Of a stretch of 64,000 nucleotides of DNA, positions 35,209 to 45,700 are shown one piece after another. This DNA is from Bacteroidales bacterium. GTDB taxonomy: Bacteria; Bacteroidota; Bacteroidia; Bacteroidales; Muribaculaceae. The notes beneath the pieces are model-generated. The model was not told the DNA's origin. It was given only the letters and a program-made list of their open reading frames with translations, and made no database searches. Made by a program: the position numbers and the translations under genes. The stretch is taken from the NCBI GenBank assembly GCA_014800895.1, contig JAAVFG010000044.1, forward strand, positions 1-64,000, given 5' to 3'. Each line of letters opens with the position of its first letter. Positions within the stretch are counted from its first letter, which is position 1.

Positions 35209-36150
35209 ATGAGAATAATTGATCCATTAATAGATGAGGGTTTCAAACTACTGTTCGGTAGAGAAGGTATTTCCGAACCCCTTCTCATAAAGTTGCTGAA
35301 TAGTATTTTTGCCGGCGATCCTGTTTTGGGTAATATTGTGAGTCTCCGTTTCACCAATACCGAGCATCCGAATGAACACATAAACGGGCGCGGATTAAGG
35401 TATGATATTACTTGTATCACCTCCAATGGTCATCATTTCATTGTGGAGATGCAGAAGGGCGAGCAGAAACATCTTATAGAACGCAGTGAGTATTATGTGG
35501 CACGGGCGATAGCCAGCCAAGGATACAGAGGTAAGGATGAAGAAAACCGGGACTGGGATTTCTCACTGATTCCGGTTGTTGGAGTATTCCTTTGTAATTT
35601 TAAAGTGCATGGACTCGAATCCGAGCCAATCACTTACGGAGGGATATGCAATTTGCGTACCGGTAAACAGATTGGTAATTCGCAGTGTTACGTCTATATA
35701 CAGCTTCCAAACTTTACCAAAGAGGAGCTGGAATGTGAGAGTTTGTTAGATAAATGGATATATAATATCAAGCATATGGGAGCAGCACAGGAAGTAGCAT
35801 TTAAAACAGACAATGAAATTTTCAAGTATCTCGACAGTGTGAGCAGCGTTGCGGCTCTTGATCCAAGGGAACGGGACTATTATGAGGCAGCCCTTAAATA
35901 CTCTCGTGATTATAATGCCATATTGTCTACAGCTAAGGAAAAAGCTGAAGCTCAGGGCAGGGAAGAAGGGCTTGCCAAGGGGCTTGCTCAAGGTCTTGCC
36001 GAAGGGCGCGCTGAGGGGCTTATGGCAGGTAAAAAAGAGGAGCAACGCCGCATCGCTCTTGAGATGGTAAGACAAGGTATAAGTGTTGATTTGGTTACAC
36101 ATGTCACTAATCTTAGTATAGAGGAGGTACAGGATCTCTCTACGCAATAA
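35209..36150 (+). CDS. Rpn/PD-(D/E)XK nuclease-family transposase-like protein
   Basis: The 313-residue protein matches the recombination-promoting nuclease group. It starts IIDPLIDEGFKLLFG, has the PD-(D/E)XK core (RYDITC with catalytic Asp, then HFIVEMQKG with Glu-x-Gln/Lys), and continues with RSEYYVARAIASQG. Near the end is the characteristic repeat tail (EGLAKGLAQGLAEGRAEG) whose short DNA repeats often vary. Such proteins are common in Bacteroidales as many diverged copies, some annotated as transposases. It is only 8 nt downstream of the dipeptidase gene, and a bidirectional terminator follows. Confidence 0.88.
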   Translation: MRIIDPLIDEGFKLLFGREGISEPLLIKLLNSIFAGDPVLGNIVSLRFTNTEHPNEHINGRGLRYDITCITSNGHHFIVEMQKGEQKHLIERSEYYVARAIASQGYRGKDEENRDWDFSLIPVVGVFLCNFKVHGLESEPITYGGICNLRTGKQIGNSQCYVYIQLPNFTKEELECESLLDKWIYNIKHMGAAQEVAFKTDNEIFKYLDSVSSVAALDPRERDYYEAALKYSRDYNAILSTAKEKAEAQGREEGLAKGLAQGLAEGRAEGLMAGKKEEQRRIALEMVRQGISVDLVTHVTNLSIEEVQDLSTQ

Positions 36151-36177
36151 GAGTATCAAATTCAAATTTATGATTAT

Positions 36178-36212
36178 AAAAAACGGAACAATGAATCATT
36201 GTTCCGTTTTTT
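36178..36212 (+). terminator. Bidirectional terminator between Rpn-like and acyl-CoA synthetase genes
   Basis: A perfect stem (ACGGAACAATGA with TCATTGTTCCGT, 1-nt gap) is flanked by A6 on the left and T6 on the right. It can end the convergent transcripts from both strands. Confidence 0.85.
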
Positions 36213-36259
36213 CAATTTTATCCATTCCTTTATGACATACCTCTAAGGTGATAAGTTTT

Positions 36260-37954
36260 TTACTGTGTATAAAGGAAACGCTTGATGGAGCGTTTGGGTG
36301 TCTTCTCAAATTCATGAGGGATAAGAGTGATTTTAGTCAACCGCTCATAAGGGGCAACAAGCTTGTTGAGTTCCTGACGTATTTTCTCCATTGTGGCGTC
36401 AGCATCCGCTCCCGCTACCCCGATACGGTCAAGAGCTTCATAGTCGGGATAGACAAGTCCGATTAACTTTCCATCTCTCTCCACCACCAAGCTCTCCGCC
36501 ACAAAAGGCATGTTATTGAGCTTCGCCTCTATCTCCTCAGGGTAGATGTTCTGACCGGAGGCTGAAAGGATCATGGTCTTCGAGCGTCCACGCAGGAAAA
36601 GGGTGCCGTCGGATGAACGTGTCCCCATGTCGCCTGTATGAAGCCATCCATCTTTGTCAAACACCGCCTTGGTGGCGTCAGGATTCTTATAATATCCCTT
36701 CATCACATTCGTACCCTTCACGCATATCTCGCCCGGAATATTCTCGGGATCGGGTGAATCTATCTTTGTCTCCATTATCGGAAGGGTTCTGCCTGACGAA
36801 CCGACTATAAATTCCCTCCACGGTGTGTAGGAGATAAGGGGACCGCACTCTGTCATGCCGTAACCCACAGTGAAGGGAAATTTAATCTTATGAAGAAATT
36901 CCTCAACCTCATGGTTCAGCGGGGCTCCACCCACAATCACCTCCTCAAATTCTCCTCCGAAAACATCCACAAGTTTCTTGCGTATCTTGGCATAAATAAG
37001 ATTGTCGAGGAAGGGAACGGCGAGTGTCCAGCGCATGGTGCCCTTGGATATGAGCGGCAATATCTGGTTCTTGTAAATCTTTTCCAATATCAAGGGAACA
37101 CAGATCACCAAGTGCGGCTTCACATCTGCCAGCGCCTTGATAAGTACGCGTGGCGACGGGGTCTTGCCTAACAGAGTGACATGCGAACCGGCAGCCAACG
37201 GTGTCAGCATATCAAACGCACATCCGTAGGCATGAGCAAGTGGGAGGAAAGCCAAGGCACGTGATGAGCGGAAATGTAGCACCGTGTCAAGACCGAAGCA
37301 GACATTACCCGCAAGATTCTCGCCCGTCAGCATCACTCCTTTAGAGAAACCTGTCGTGCCCGAAGTATAATTAATCTCAACTACCTCGGAATTATCACGA
37401 TCAGCAAACTTTACATCTTTTGACGCGAATCCATCGGGATAACGGCGACGGAAACGGCGACGTATCAGACGCAGATTATTCGAGAAGTCCGAGCCGTCTT
37501 TCTCAAACAACACACGGGTATGATCGGCTATGGGCATCACTCCCTTCACATTAAGAAGTTTCTCCGGATCTATATGCTCAAAGATATGCTCATCAATGAA
37601 GAGTATCTCAGCCTCCGAATGGTTTACAATATGGGCTACATCCACCGGATTAAATTCCGATAATATCGGCACTATCACCGCGCCGTAAGTGACAGTAGCC
37701 ATATATATCACCACCCAACGAGTGGAATCCTTACCACAGATAGCTATCTTGCTTCCCGGTTTCACTCCGTTGCTCTTGAAAAAAAGATGTATCTCCGCTA
37801 TCAGACTCGCCATCTTGCCATATGTAAGAGTTGACCCGCTTACATAATCGGTGAGCGCGGGTAAGTCCCAGTTTTCTACACAACTCCTCTCGTAAAGCTT
37901 GATGAAATTCTCTATCTTTATTTCTTTCTTGTTCTTACTAATGCTCTTGCTCAT
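36260..37954 (-). CDS. AMP-binding acyl-CoA synthetase
   Basis: The 564-residue enzyme activates a carboxylic (probably long-chain fatty) acid through an acyl-adenylate. Signatures are the P-loop-like NYTSGTTGFSKGVML, YGMTECGPLISYTP (adenine-binding), LHTGDMGTRSSDGTLFLRGRSK, and the hinge region followed by the catalytic Lys in KTPKRSIKR near the C-terminus. Its length fits long-chain acyl-CoA ligases. It runs in the same direction as the alcohol dehydrogenase gene 47 nt upstream, so the two may be co-transcribed. The substrate is not determined by sequence alone. Confidence 0.9.
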   Translation of the reverse strand: MSKSISKNKKEIKIENFIKLYERSCVENWDLPALTDYVSGSTLTYGKMASLIAEIHLFFKSNGVKPGSKIAICGKDSTRWVVIYMATVTYGAVIVPILSEFNPVDVAHIVNHSEAEILFIDEHIFEHIDPEKLLNVKGVMPIADHTRVLFEKDGSDFSNNLRLIRRRFRRRYPDGFASKDVKFADRDNSEVVEINYTSGTTGFSKGVMLTGENLAGNVCFGLDTVLHFRSSRALAFLPLAHAYGCAFDMLTPLAAGSHVTLLGKTPSPRVLIKALADVKPHLVICVPLILEKIYKNQILPLISKGTMRWTLAVPFLDNLIYAKIRKKLVDVFGGEFEEVIVGGAPLNHEVEEFLHKIKFPFTVGYGMTECGPLISYTPWREFIVGSSGRTLPIMETKIDSPDPENIPGEICVKGTNVMKGYYKNPDATKAVFDKDGWLHTGDMGTRSSDGTLFLRGRSKTMILSASGQNIYPEEIEAKLNNMPFVAESLVVERDGKLIGLVYPDYEALDRIGVAGADADATMEKIRQELNKLVAPYERLTKITLIPHEFEKTPKRSIKRFLYTQ

Positions 37955-38001
37955 ACCCTTTTCATTTACCTTGATGAAATCTTAGATGAAATCTTACGGC
38001 A

Positions 38002-39183
38002 TCATCCCTCAAGCGCCATTTCATAAATCTTCTTACAGTCATCCATAGAGAGAGGGACATATGCTCCGAGAGTATCGCCCATATTGCGATGCAGGCTCTC
38101 CACCATCTTGTTGATATCAGGCTCGCATCCGCAGAGTTCGCGAAGATTAGTGGTCATGTCAAGGTCATGATAGAAATGTTTCAACTCCGCGATACCTTCA
38201 TTGATGATCTCTTCAGTGGTCTTACCGGCAGGATCCACCGACATCACATTTATAGCAAATCTCCAGAGCTTGTCAGGATTAAGGGGAGCGCAGAATTTCA
38301 TCCATGCCGGAATGATTACCGCCAATCCCGCGCCATGAGCCACATCATAAAAAGCGGAAATCTCATGTTCCATGCGATGAGACGCCCAATCCTCCACTTT
38401 ACCTACCCCGCATAGACCGTTATGAGCAAGAGTACCTGCCCACATCACATCCGCGCGTGCATCGTAATTCTCCGGATTCAGTCTCAGGGAAAGCGCCTGA
38501 TCCATTATATCGCGGAGTATTGCCTCTGAATAGGCATCCACAAGCTGAGTGCCTTCCGTATTGGAGAAATAACGCTCGAAAATATGTGCCATCATATCTA
38601 CAATCCCATTAGCAGTCTGATTCCAGGGGAGCGACATGGTAAGTTCGGGATTCATGATTGCGAAACGCGGGCGAAGATGCATCGGGTAACGGACGGATAT
38701 CTTCTGATGCGTCTTTTCATTTGTAATGACGGAGTTGCCGCTTCCCTCCGATCCGGCGGCTGGGATAGTGAGCACCACCCCCACGGGTACAGTATTCTGC
38801 GGCTCTTTATGACCTTCATAAAAATCCCAGAAGTCTCCCTCGTAATTGATACCGAGTGCCATTGCCTTGGCTGCGTCTATAGGCGAGCCGCCGCCTACCG
38901 CCAAGAGGAAATCAATTCCTTCGGCGCGTGCCTTTTCAATCCCCGCATATACGGAATCGGCGGTTGGATTTGGCTTTATACCTCCGAATTTTACATATTC
39001 CAGTCCCTCCTGATCCAGGGAGTCGGTGATCTCTTTCATCAGCCCTTCCCGCTCAATACGGTCAGAACCATATACTATCATTACCCTCTTCGCGCCGTAA
39101 CGTTTCAGCGCTTTTCCTGTCTCTTTCTGGGTTCCCTTTCCGAAAATGAATTCTGTAGGGGAATAATATACAAAATTTTCCAT
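38002..39183 (-). CDS. Iron-containing alcohol dehydrogenase
   Basis: The 393-residue protein belongs to the BDH/YqhD branch. NAD(P)-binding is seen in GGGSPIDAAKAMALG (about residues 96-110). Metal-ligand segments are NGIVDMMAHIFERYF and HRMEHEISAFYDVAHGAGLAVIIPAWM. It starts ENFVYYSPTEFIFGKGT, typical of butanol dehydrogenase homologues. It probably reduces aldehydes, removing toxic aldehydes or regenerating cofactor. It is separated from the HIT gene by a terminator. Confidence 0.93.
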   Translation of the reverse strand: MENFVYYSPTEFIFGKGTQKETGKALKRYGAKRVMIVYGSDRIEREGLMKEITDSLDQEGLEYVKFGGIKPNPTADSVYAGIEKARAEGIDFLLAVGGGSPIDAAKAMALGINYEGDFWDFYEGHKEPQNTVPVGVVLTIPAAGSEGSGNSVITNEKTHQKISVRYPMHLRPRFAIMNPELTMSLPWNQTANGIVDMMAHIFERYFSNTEGTQLVDAYSEAILRDIMDQALSLRLNPENYDARADVMWAGTLAHNGLCGVGKVEDWASHRMEHEISAFYDVAHGAGLAVIIPAWMKFCAPLNPDKLWRFAINVMSVDPAGKTTEEIINEGIAELKHFYHDLDMTTNLRELCGCEPDINKMVESLHRNMGDTLGAYVPLSMDDCKKIYEMALEG

Positions 39184-39241
39184 GGATATATATTCTTTTT
39201 ACAGGATCTCTCTCAAGCTGACAGAGCCCATATACAAAACA

Positions 39242-39273
39242 GATTGCCACGCAAAGTTGTTTGCGTGGCAATC
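39242..39273 (-). terminator. Terminator of the greA-hit operon
   Basis: A perfect 14-bp stem (GATTGCCACGCAAA with TTTGCGTGGCAATC) and 4-nt loop lie 85 nt past the HIT gene stop. On the minus strand TGTTTTGTAT follows. Confidence 0.75.
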
Positions 39274-39357
39274 CCAATCTAAATTACTTCATTATAGTAT
39301 ACGACAGATTCTGTTATAAAAAACAATCCGTTATATACTATGCTTGTGACGACGTGT

Positions 39358-39747
39358 TCAGAACCCGGCTGCGATCTTCTCCGCTATCTCCTTCATCTTC
39401 TCGGGAGTGGGATTTTCCACTTTATGGCGGAAATCCATATCCCCCTCATTCTGAAGAGGGATGAGATGTATGTGTGCATGAGGCACCTCAAGACCGAGCA
39501 CCGCCATGCCGACCTTGCGGCAGGGAATAGCCTTTTTGATGGCGGATGCCACTTTCTTGGTAAATGCCATCATCCCTCCGAGCTCGTCGTCGGAGAGGTC
39601 AAAGATATAATCTTCCTCACGCTTGGGTATTACCAACGTATGCCCCCAGTTGACGGGATTTATATCGAGGAAAGCGAAGAAATTCTCATCTTCCGCTATC
39701 TTATAGCAGGGAATCTCGCCGGCTACGATTTTAGAAAAGATAGTCAT
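39358..39747 (-). CDS. HIT family nucleotide hydrolase
   Basis: The 129-residue protein has the histidine triad HAHIHLIPL (about residues 95-103) preceded by the fold signature CYKIAEDENFFAFLDINPVNWGHTLVIPK. HIT proteins of this type hydrolyse nucleoside phosphoramidates (HinT-like). It follows greA by 7 nt and ends at the 39242-39273 terminator. Confidence 0.93.
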   Translation of the reverse strand: MTIFSKIVAGEIPCYKIAEDENFFAFLDINPVNWGHTLVIPKREEDYIFDLSDDELGGMMAFTKKVASAIKKAIPCRKVGMAVLGLEVPHAHIHLIPLQNEGDMDFRHKVENPTPEKMKEIAEKIAAGF

Positions 39748-39754
39748 GACCGTA

Positions 39755-40219
39755 TCAGATTTCGATTTTTACAATTTCGAAAGTCATCTCTCCGGCGGGA
39801 GCTTTCACCTTTACGGCATCTCCCACCTTATGACCGAGGAGAGCCTGCGCGATAGGAGTGTTGGAAGCAATCTTATGCTCGCGGAGGTTAGCCTCGCTCT
39901 CAGTCACGATTGTATAGGACATAGTCATGCCGTTTGCCACGTTTTTGATAGTAACTGTATTGAGGAGTTGCACTTCATCTGTATTGAGCTTGCTATCGTC
40001 GATAATGCGAGCTGTGGCTACGAGTTCCTTAAGCTTTGCAATTTTCATCTCGAGCATGCCCTGAGCCTCTTTCGCGGCGTCATACTCGGCATTCTCGGAG
40101 AGGTCGCCCTTGTCGCGGGCCTCGGCGATAGCCTGTTTGATAGCGGGACGCTGAGCCTCAAGCGCAGCTAATTCTTCCATTTTCTTGTCGTATCCTTCTT
40201 GTGTAAGATATGTTGCCAT
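39755..40219 (-). CDS. greA: Transcription elongation factor GreA
   Basis: The 154-residue protein rescues backtracked RNA polymerase by stimulating transcript cleavage. The N-terminal coiled coil has the conserved acidic tip (EARDKGDLSENAEYDAAKEAQG), and the C-terminal FKBP-like domain ends SNTPIAQALLGHKVGDAVKVKAPAGEMTFEIVKI. It starts the greA-hit operon, with a long leader of about 215 nt from the promoter at 40443-40474. Confidence 0.97.
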   Translation of the reverse strand: MATYLTQEGYDKKMEELAALEAQRPAIKQAIAEARDKGDLSENAEYDAAKEAQGMLEMKIAKLKELVATARIIDDSKLNTDEVQLLNTVTIKNVANGMTMSYTIVTESEANLREHKIASNTPIAQALLGHKVGDAVKVKAPAGEMTFEIVKIEI

Positions 40220-40580
40220 TTCTTTATTTCAGTTTTTATTAATATTCAGGTTGATAATAAGGTGTCATTTCCACAGCCCTTTTAGATTGTCATGTTGAGC
40301 AGACAAAAAGGAGAACCGGAAAAATAAGAGTTGGTTCAAAAGGAGTATAAAAAATAAAGGAGTCCTTTTTCGATTATCGGCATTTCAAAGATGAAACCCG
40401 GCAAAAAAAGATCCTTTTGACGCTTTGTCTTATTTTCGGGAGCAAAGTTAATGCTTTTATTCTTAATCCCCAAATTTAACCTTAAAATTTATGTTTTATT
40501 TACCTAATCTCTTATTTGTCATTGTTTTTTATTAACTTTACGAATTATTATTTAATATATAATATATAAAGGTTGCGATT
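40220..40580. other. Divergent region between greA and sufE
   Basis: The minus-strand promoter of greA (40443-40474) sits about 220 nt before its ATG, leaving an unusually long leader with poly-U and CUCC-rich tracts but no clear fold. On the plus strand a -7-like TAACTTTA at 40533 lacks a well-spaced TTTG, so the sufE promoter is uncertain. No other feature was seen. Confidence 0.5.
40443..40474 (-). promoter_or_regulatory. Promoter of greA-hit
   Basis: On the minus strand TTTG (40471-40474), exactly 20 bp, then TAACTTTG (40443-40450). Transcription would start near 40436. Confidence 0.8.
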
Positions 40581-41018
40581 ATGACTATAAATGAGATACA
40601 GGATGAAATAATCGAGGAGTTCGAGGGGCTCACCGACTGGATGGACCGTTATGCCTATATTATCGATTTAGGCAATACTCTGCCTGATTATCCGGAGGCT
40701 CTCAAGACTCCCGAGAATCTGATAGAGGGCTGCCAGAGCCGCGTATGGATCGATGCCAAGGAAGAGGCGGATGGCGAACTGAAATTTGAGGCTGATTCCG
40801 ATGCACTTATCGTGAAAGGTATCGTGGCTCTCCTCCTCCGTGTTCTCTCCGGTCATACCCCTCAGGAGATTCTTGATGCGGACCTATATTTTATTGACAA
40901 GATAGGCTTGAAAGAGCATCTCTCCCCTACCCGCTCAAACGGATTGGTGTCAATGGTAAAACAGATTCACAACTACGCCCTCGCCTATAAGGCGAAACAG
41001 GATGCGCAGAAAGGATAA
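40581..41018 (+). CDS. SufE-family sulfur acceptor
   Basis: The 145-residue protein matches the SufE/CsdE family, which takes persulfide sulfur from a cysteine desulfurase for Fe-S assembly. The active Cys is in NLIEGCQSRVWID (about residue 49), followed by the family core FEADSDALIVKGIVALLLRVLSGHTPQEI. No SufBCDS genes are adjacent. The transporter gene follows 26 nt later in the same direction. Confidence 0.93.
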   Translation: MTINEIQDEIIEEFEGLTDWMDRYAYIIDLGNTLPDYPEALKTPENLIEGCQSRVWIDAKEEADGELKFEADSDALIVKGIVALLLRVLSGHTPQEILDADLYFIDKIGLKEHLSPTRSNGLVSMVKQIHNYALAYKAKQDAQKG

Positions 41019-41044
41019 AAAATTCACTCCATAATATTTAGCTT

Positions 41045-42754
41045 ATGTTTAAAAACCAACCTGCAGGCCTATATATCCTGTCGCTTGCCAACACCGGCGA
41101 ACGATTCGGATATTACACCATGCTTGCGATTTTCCTGCTATTCTTGCAGGCGAAGTTCGGATTTGACTCATCCGTCTCCGGACAGATCTATGCCATATTC
41201 CTGGCGTTAGTTTACTTCATGCCTCTTGTCGGAGGTCTTGTCGCCGACAAATGGAGTTTCTCCAAATGCGTCGTGACCGGTATCGGCGTAATGTTTGCCG
41301 GCTACGCAGTAATGGCTATCCCGACAGATATCCGTTCCACTTCTTCATTGGTGGTACTTTGCTGCGCCCTTGCCCTTATCGCCATCGGTACGGGTCTCTT
41401 CAAGGGAAACCTTCAGGTGATGGTGGGCGACCTTTACAACGATCCCCGCTATTCCGGACAGCGCGACGCAGCATTCTCCCTCTTCTACATGGCAATCAAT
41501 ATCGGCTCGATGTTCGCCCCTATGGCTGCCACAGAGATGTGTAACTACGCTCTCCGCGCCAAGGATCTCGTATATAACGCCGATCTTCCTGCGCTCTGCA
41601 ACAGCTTCCTTGACGGTTCTATTCCCGCTGCGAAAGTGAGCGAGGCAGCGATCGCTGCCGGCATGAACCCCGGAAGCGACATCACGGCATTCGCAAACGA
41701 ATATATCACCACCCTCTCCACCGGCTACAGCTACGCATTCGCAATCGCCTGCTTCTCCCTCATCGTGTCATTCCTGATATATTCATTGGGTCGCAAGACA
41801 TTTGCACATATCATCACTGACAAAAAGAACAGCGGGAACAAGACTGCTGCCGCCGCAGGTCCCGAACTCACTCCCGCACAGACCAAAGCCCGCGTGGTTG
41901 CTCTCCTCCTCGTATTCGCGGTAGTAATCTTCTTCTGGATGGTATTCCATCAGAATGGAGCCACTCTTACAGAGTTTGCCAAGAGCTGCACCAGTCCGGA
42001 CGCATACGGCGCAACCCGTATCGGCTTTAATGTATGGGCACTCCTCGTAATCGCAGTAGGAGTATACGCACTCTTCAACCTCTTCCAGTCCAAGTCAGGC
42101 ATCAGCCGTCTGATCAGCGGGCTGCTGATCGTGATGGTAGGCGCGGCGTTATGGTATTTCTATGCACAGACCCCCGATCCCGTCAGCGGTATCCAGCCCC
42201 AGCAGTATCAGCAGTTCAACCCCTTCTATGTAGTGGCGCTCACTCCGGTATCATTGGCTATCTTCGCCGCCCTGGCAAAGAAAGGCAAAGAGCCCTCCGC
42301 ACCGCGCAAAATCGGTCTCGGTATGCTTATGGCAGCCTTGGCTTATGCCCTTCTGATGATCGGATCATTCGGTCTTGACGGCACTTCAGGAAGCGTATCC
42401 CCCAACTGGCTCATCTCCACTTATCTCCTTCTGACATTCGCGGAGCTTCTTCTCTCCCCGATGGGTATCTCATTCGTTTCAAAAGTGGCTCCTCCGAAAT
42501 TGAAGGGTTCGATGATGGGCGGATGGTTTGCGGCTACTGCCATCGGCAACTACCTTGTATCCATCCCTATGTTGCTATGGGGCAAGATGCCGGTATATCT
42601 TATCTGGATTATTCTCATCGCCATCTGTCTTGTATCAGCCGGCTTCATCTTCTCAATCATGAAGAAACTCGAGGCGGCTACTTCCGACAGCGAACCTATT
42701 CCCGCCAAGGTTGAGGCTGAAGCTATAGAGAATGTAGAGGATGATGCTATCTAA
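41045..42754 (+). CDS. POT-family proton-dependent oligopeptide transporter
   Basis: The 569-residue membrane protein carries the POT signature NTGERFGYYTMLAIF (E-x-x-E-R-F like motif, about residues 16-30) and GTGLFKGNLQVMVGDLY. Hydrophobic segments match 12-14 membrane helices, with a hydrophilic loop after the sixth (KKNSGNKTAAAAG). The acidic tail (EPIPAKVEAEAIENVEDDA) is cytoplasmic. It imports di- and tripeptides driven by protons. The neighbouring tricorn-like protease gene (45 nt downstream) fits joint peptide processing and uptake. Confidence 0.95.
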   Translation: MFKNQPAGLYILSLANTGERFGYYTMLAIFLLFLQAKFGFDSSVSGQIYAIFLALVYFMPLVGGLVADKWSFSKCVVTGIGVMFAGYAVMAIPTDIRSTSSLVVLCCALALIAIGTGLFKGNLQVMVGDLYNDPRYSGQRDAAFSLFYMAINIGSMFAPMAATEMCNYALRAKDLVYNADLPALCNSFLDGSIPAAKVSEAAIAAGMNPGSDITAFANEYITTLSTGYSYAFAIACFSLIVSFLIYSLGRKTFAHIITDKKNSGNKTAAAAGPELTPAQTKARVVALLLVFAVVIFFWMVFHQNGATLTEFAKSCTSPDAYGATRIGFNVWALLVIAVGVYALFNLFQSKSGISRLISGLLIVMVGAALWYFYAQTPDPVSGIQPQQYQQFNPFYVVALTPVSLAIFAALAKKGKEPSAPRKIGLGMLMAALAYALLMIGSFGLDGTSGSVSPNWLISTYLLLTFAELLLSPMGISFVSKVAPPKLKGSMMGGWFAATAIGNYLVSIPMLLWGKMPVYLIWIILIAICLVSAGFIFSIMKKLEAATSDSEPIPAKVEAEAIENVEDDAI

Positions 42755-42799
42755 TCCGGATTAGGCAATTCAATCTATGACAAAATCCATAACTATAAT

Positions 42800-45700
42800 A
42801 TGAGAAAACTAACCATCTCGGCTGCCGCTATCTTAGCGGCGGCCGTTTCTGCTTCGGCAGTCAACCCGCTATGGGTAAGAGATGTGAAACTCTCACCCGA
42901 CGGCTCGAGAATAGCATTCACCTATAAGGGGGATATCTATACCGTCCCCTCCGCCGGCGGCGCAGCGACACGTCTCACCACCGAGCCCTCTTATGAGAGC
43001 GCACCGATATGGTCGCCCGACGGTCGCACAATCGCTTTCGCTTCCGACCGCAACGGCGGCAAGGATATCTATACTATCCCTGCTATCGGCGGCGCAGCGA
43101 CACGTATCACATTCAATTCGGCAGCGGAGACACCGGAGAGTTTTTCAGCCGATGGGAAAGAGATATATTTTTCCGCACAGATTCAGGATCCCGCTTCAAG
43201 CCCGGCTTTCCCCTCAAGAGTATTGTCAGAGCTTTATGCCGTCCCTGTGAAAGGCGGTGCGACCACACGTATACTCCCCACTCCGGCAGTGCATCTCGCC
43301 CTTCTCCCCGACGGTCGCTTCCTTTACGAGGATGTGAAAGGCATGGAGGATCAATGGCGTAAGCATCACACATCATCCGTGACCCGCGACATATGGATTT
43401 ATGACCCCGCGACAAAAAGCCATACCAACATCACAGATCATGCAGGCGAGGATCGTTCACCGGCTCTTATCAAGGGTGACAACAACCTCTATTTCCTCAG
43501 CGAACGTGACGGCGGCAGCTTCAACGTCTACTCTCTCCCTCTCGACAGCAAGGGAGCTACTCCCAAGCAGCTTACCTCTTTTGACTCTCACCCCGTCCGC
43601 TTCCTCAGCGGCGCATCCAACGGTCTGCTTGCCTTCACATACAACGGCGAGCTATATTCCATGCGTCCCGGTGAGAAAGCCGCTCCCTTGAAGGTGACCC
43701 TTACCGACGTAGCCCCCTCCGCCGAGGAATTCATCAATATATCTTCCGCTGATGAGGCAATGCCTTCACGCGACGGCAAGCAGTTGGCATATATCAGTCG
43801 CGGAGAGGTATTCGTGACCTCCACAGAGTACCCCTCAGTGAAACAGATCACTCACACTCCGGCTATCGAGACCGGTCTCTCATGGAGCAAGGATGGCCGC
43901 ACGCTCTATTACGGCTCTCTCCGCTCCGGAAAATATAATATCTATAAGGCTTCTATCGCAAGAGCAGATGATCCCAACTTCTCCAACGCGACACTCATCA
44001 AGGAGGAGGCTCTCTTCCCCGAGGATGGTGTCGAGAGAGGTTTTCCGGAGATCTCTCCCGATGGCAAGAAGCTGGCATATGTGGAGGATCGCAACAAGCT
44101 CCGCGTAATGGATCTCGCCTCCAAGAAAGTGACAGAGCTCGACGGCGCTCCCATCACCAACTACCGCACCGGCGGCTTCCACGTTGAATGGGCTCCCGAC
44201 AGCCGTCATCTTGCATTGGAGGTATGCAATCCCAAGCATGAGCCTTATGGCGATATATCGATTGTCGATACCAAGACAGGCGAATTTATTCCCGTGACTC
44301 AGTCAGCTTATTTCGATGCCGCTCCGCGCTGGAGTCATGACGGCAATGCCCTCATCTACCAGTCAGAACGCTATGGAATGCGCAACCACGCTTCCTGGGG
44401 GTCACAGTTTGACGTTATGATGACCTTCCTCAATCAGGAGAGCTATGACAAGTATCGTCTCTCGGAGGAAGACTATGCGCTTCTGAAGGAGGTGGAGAAA
44501 CAGCAGAAGAAAGATGCCGAGAAAGCCAAGGATGCTTCCAAAGATAAAAAAGGAAAGAAAAAGACAGACAAGGATAAGAAAGAGGTAAAAGAGGAGGAGA
44601 AATCCAACGACCTCAACATAGAGCGCGAGGGACTTGCCGACCGCACAGTCCGTCTGACTCCCGCCTCATCTGATCTTGCCGATGCGATCCTCTCTTCCGA
44701 CGATGAGACTCTTTATTATGTCTCCCGCGGTGAGGATGGTATGGATCTATGGAAAAAATCTCTTCGCAAGGGTGATGTCTCCATGGTGAAAAAGCTTGGC
44801 AAAGGAGGCGTAGGCATGGTGGAAGATTCAGAAGGCAACATCTTCCTTATGGGCAATCAGGTGAGACGCTTCACACCCAAAGGGGGCGAGATGAAAAATG
44901 TCTCTCTCTCCACCCGCATGAAACTTGATGCCGACCGTGAGCGCGAGGTAATGCTTGACTTCGTGGAGAATGAGGCACGCGAGCGTTTCTATCTTCCCGA
45001 AATGCCTGTAGACTGGACTGCTTATGTGGAAAACTACCGTCGTTTCCTTCCCCATATCAACAACGGCTACGACTTCGCGGATATGCTTAGCGAATTGCTC
45101 GGAGAGCTCAACGTTTCCCACTCCGGCTCCCGCTATTTTCCGGAGTCTGCCAAAGAAAGCACTCCCTCATTGGGTCTGATCTATGACTGGTGCGATAACG
45201 GTAAAGGTATGCTTATTGAAGAGGTACTTGCCGGAGGTCCTTTTGACCGTGCCACTTCAAAAGTGAAGAAGGGCGACCGCGTGGTCGCTATCAATGGCGA
45301 GGAGATTCTCCCCGGCGAAGATCTCTCCACTCTTCTCAACGGGACACTCCGAAAGAAGACTCTCGTATCCTTCACAAATGCGAAAGGTGACAAATGGGAT
45401 GAAGTCGTGCTTCCCATCAATTCCGCCCTTGAGTCCGGTCTCCTTTACAAGCGCTGGGTGAAGCAGCGCGAAGCTGAGGTGGATTCTCTCTCAGGAGGCC
45501 GACTCGGCTATGTGCACCTCCGCTCCATGGATGACGGGTCATTCCGCGATATATATTCCAAGCTCCTCGGTAAGTTTGTCGATAAGGAGGGAATCGTCAT
45601 CGATACACGCTGGAATGGTGGCGGACGTCTGCATGAGGATATCGAGGTGCTCTTCAGCGGAGAGAAATATCTCACTCAAGAAGTGCATGGTAAGGAATCG

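Noticed and set aside
36136-36147. CTCTCTACGCAA, a 12-nt match to the inverted repeats at 1799 and 1971
   Set aside because: It falls on the last codons of the Rpn-like gene and the palindromic second half does not match; one 12-mer match in 64 kb is compatible with chance.
35209-36150. Rpn-like gene as part of the RNA-GHKL-FtsZ cassette
   Set aside because: It is separated from the cassette by the dipeptidase gene with its own promoter and belongs to a dispersed Bacteroidales family.
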